A DNA stretch of 64,000 nucleotides, from NCBI RefSeq assembly GCF_020405185.1, contig NZ_CP084463.1, positions 2,852,001 through 2,916,000 on the forward strand. The letters are read 5' to 3'. Every line of letters starts with the position of its first letter. The first letter of the stretch is position 1. Source of the stretch: Halomicrobium salinisoli. Lineage in GTDB: Archaea > Halobacteriota > Halobacteria > Halobacteriales > Haloarculaceae. The position numbers were made by a program, and so were the translations under genes. Below, one piece after another: positions 62,553-64,000 of the stretch. The notes beneath the pieces were generated by a model that did not search any database, was not told the origin of the DNA, and saw nothing but the letters and a program-made list of their open reading frames with translations.

Positions 62553-62782
62553 CGAGACGCGCTCTCTGAGCGCGTCTCGTTGTAGCGAGCGGGAGCGACG
62601 TCAGGAGCGACACGCGAGCCGCGAGGTCCGAGCGAAGCGAGGACCTCGGAACGAGTGAGCGGGAGTGAGCGGAGCGAACGACACGCGAACAGCGAGGTTC
62701 CGACCGCAGGGAGGAACCTCGACAGGGCGAACGGGGAGCGAAGCGACCCGTGAGCAGCGACGTTCTGAGCGGAGCGAAGAAC
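62553..62782 (+). repeat. Hairpin array downstream of taw1
   Basis: 62553-62579 is an 11-bp perfect stem with loop CTCTG, 3 nt after the taw1 stop, probably a terminator. Four GNA-module hairpins follow: 62622-62648 (8 bp, GAGCGAAGCGA), 62693-62721 (9 bp, GACCGCAGGGA), 62731-62751 (5 bp, GAGCGAAGCGA) and 62762-62782 (5 bp, GAGCGGAGCGA). Their stems are unrelated in sequence. No gene is supported in 62550-62935. Confidence 0.85.
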
Positions 62783-62935
62783 CTCGAATAGCGAGCGGTG
62801 AGCGGAGCGGACGAATCACCGGCGTTCCGGCGGTGATCGCGGGACGCGTGGCCAGTTTTCCGCGGCGACGCTGAACGCTTCCGGCGGGCGACCAGCAGAG
62901 ATATGTTACGGACGCCACTAGAGAGCGTGTACAGA

Positions 62936-64000
62936 ATGGAATCGTCGTCAGAGTCCGCGCTCCGCGCCGAGATTCGGCGTCGGGAGGTCGTCGCCGACCT
63001 CGCCCAGCGGGCGCTGGAGACGGGGGACCTCGGCCGGCTCCTGGACGACGCAGCGGCCACCGTCGCCGACGCGCTCGACGCGGAGTACGGCGCCGCCTTC
63101 GAGCTTTCGCCCGACCGCGGCGAGGGGGTGCTCAGGAGCGGGGCGGGCTGGGAGAACGGAGTCGTCGGGACGGCGACGGTACCGGTGGACGGGGAGTCGC
63201 TGGTGGGGCGAGCGCTGGACGCGGGCGAGCCCGTCGTCGTCGACGACCTGACCGCCGACGGGCGCGTCCGCGGGGCGGCGCTGTTCGCCGACCGCGGCGT
63301 CGCGAGCGGCGTCAGCGCCCCCGTCGGTCCGACCGACGAGCCGTGGGGGGTCGTGGGGGCCTACGCGACCGACCAGCGGGCGTTCGCCGCGGCGGACGCG
63401 GCCCTCCTCGACGACGTCGCGGACGTCCTCGGATCGGCGGTCGAGCGCGCGCGAGTCCGCGGGGAGCCGACGGACGTCTACGGCCGCGTCTCCGACGCCG
63501 TCGTCGCCGTCGACGCCGAGTGGCGGGTGACCTACCTCGACGAGGCGGCCCGCGACCTGTTCGGCGTCGAGGGGCGGGCGGTCGGCAGGCCCGCCGGGGA
63601 CGCGATGCCCGACGGGGTCCGGGAGCGGCTCGGTCCGGACTGCGAGCGGGCGCTGGAGACGGGCGAGACAGTCGCCTTCGAGGCGTACCTGCCCGACCCG
63701 CTGGACGGGTGGTTCGCGGTGCGGGCCTACCCCTCCGGGACGGGGCTGTCGGTGTTCCTCCGCGAACTCACCGACCGCGAGCGGCCGCGCCGGCGACTGG
63801 CCGAAGAGCGGGACATGTTCGCCGAGGGGCCGGCGGTCGTCTTCCGGTGGCGCAACGAGGAGGGGTGGCCGGTCGAGTACGTCTCCGAGAACGTCGAGGA
63901 CGTGCTCGGGTACGCGCCGGCGGAACTGGAGTCCGGCGACGTCCCGTACACTGACCTGCTCCTCGATGCGGAGCGCGACCGGATCGCCGCCGAGGTCGCC
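62936..64000 (+). CDS. PAS/GAF sensor protein, 3' end outside window
   Basis: 355 codons are visible with no stop. Residues 18-180 are a GAF domain (AATVADALDAEYGAAFEL, SGVSAPVGPTDEPWGVVGAYAT), 185-285 a PAS domain (VSDAVVAVDAEWRVTYLDEAARDLFGVEG) and from about 300 a second PAS (FRWRNEEGWPVEYVSENVEDVLGY). The output domain, kinase or bat-type HTH, lies beyond the window. An in-frame ATG at 62903 would add 11 residues, but that site looks like the TATA box (AGATATGTTA) for a leaderless start at 62936. Confidence 0.85.
   Translation, partial: MESSSESALRAEIRRREVVADLAQRALETGDLGRLLDDAAATVADALDAEYGAAFELSPDRGEGVLRSGAGWENGVVGTATVPVDGESLVGRALDAGEPVVVDDLTADGRVRGAALFADRGVASGVSAPVGPTDEPWGVVGAYATDQRAFAAADAALLDDVADVLGSAVERARVRGEPTDVYGRVSDAVVAVDAEWRVTYLDEAARDLFGVEGRAVGRPAGDAMPDGVRERLGPDCERALETGETVAFEAYLPDPLDGWFAVRAYPSGTGLSVFLRELTDRERPRRRLAEERDMFAEGPAVVFRWRNEEGWPVEYVSENVEDVLGYAPAELESGDVPYTDLLLDAERDRIAAEVA

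Overview
The window is chromosomal DNA of a halophilic archaeon (class Halobacteria). Evidence: very high GC, acidic proteins, archaeal information genes (SRP54, FtsY, prefoldin, L39e, L31e, L18Ae/LX, aIF6, TYW1), Tat-type secretion signals, haloarchaeal-only families (DUF7344, bat-type regulators, PitA) and many leaderless promoters with a TATA-like box about 25-30 nt before the start codon. The dockerin-bearing glycoside hydrolases fit a polysaccharide-using member of the Haloarculaceae, but the genus is an inference. No rRNA, tRNA, CRISPR array or complete insertion sequence was seen.

Layout. 1-7.7 kb: a membrane-anchored winged-helix protein, EtfBA, a short-chain polyprenyl diphosphate synthase, two small archaeal housekeeping families and a membrane-anchored Mo-cofactor oxidoreductase. 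8-19 kb: a nuclease lipoprotein, a CBS-MaoC fusion, a split MgtE pair, a DUF4212/acetate-type symporter with UspA partners, SRP54 and a VapBC pair. 19.7-25.7 kb: carbohydrate region with DUF2891, a parallel beta-helix protein and a GH5-FN3-cohesin-dockerin protein, a cupin and KDPG aldolase. 26-31.4 kb: CBS protein, NAD synthase fused to a DUF7344 winged helix, and a siroheme reductase translationally coupled to an F420-dehydrogenase-beta-like Fe-S protein. 32-35.3 kb: the archaeal L39e-L31e-IF6-(gap)-LX-pfdA-ftsY operon, interrupted by a dockerin relic. 35.4-48 kb: ZIP transporter, thpR, TPR-DUF424, SufS and SufU, a CNNM-type protein and PitA. 48-64 kb: cupin, TIM-barrel isomerase, MFS, a third dockerin protein (GH5 fold lacking both catalytic glutamates), site-2 protease, two PAS/GAF signalling proteins, a cupredoxin, an F420-dependent oxidoreductase, a histidine kinase and TYW1.

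The most unusual signal lies between genes. At least 17 hairpins have unrelated but perfectly or nearly perfectly paired stems, capped by one 11-nt module, GA-NN-GNA-N'N'-GA. Its inner base pairs covary, leaving a C-GNA-G or equivalent triloop flanked by tandem G.A mismatches. Six further hairpins have a plain GNA triloop. They often start right at a stop codon, with the GNA form on the sense strand of the gene just ended, and two or three have entered coding sequence. Two larger nested palindromic elements (about 7.73-8.06 and 47.57-47.94 kb) contain such hairpins around a conserved inner stem ending in GGGACTGAAAGGGGC. Together they look like a structured nucleic-acid repeat system that I cannot name.
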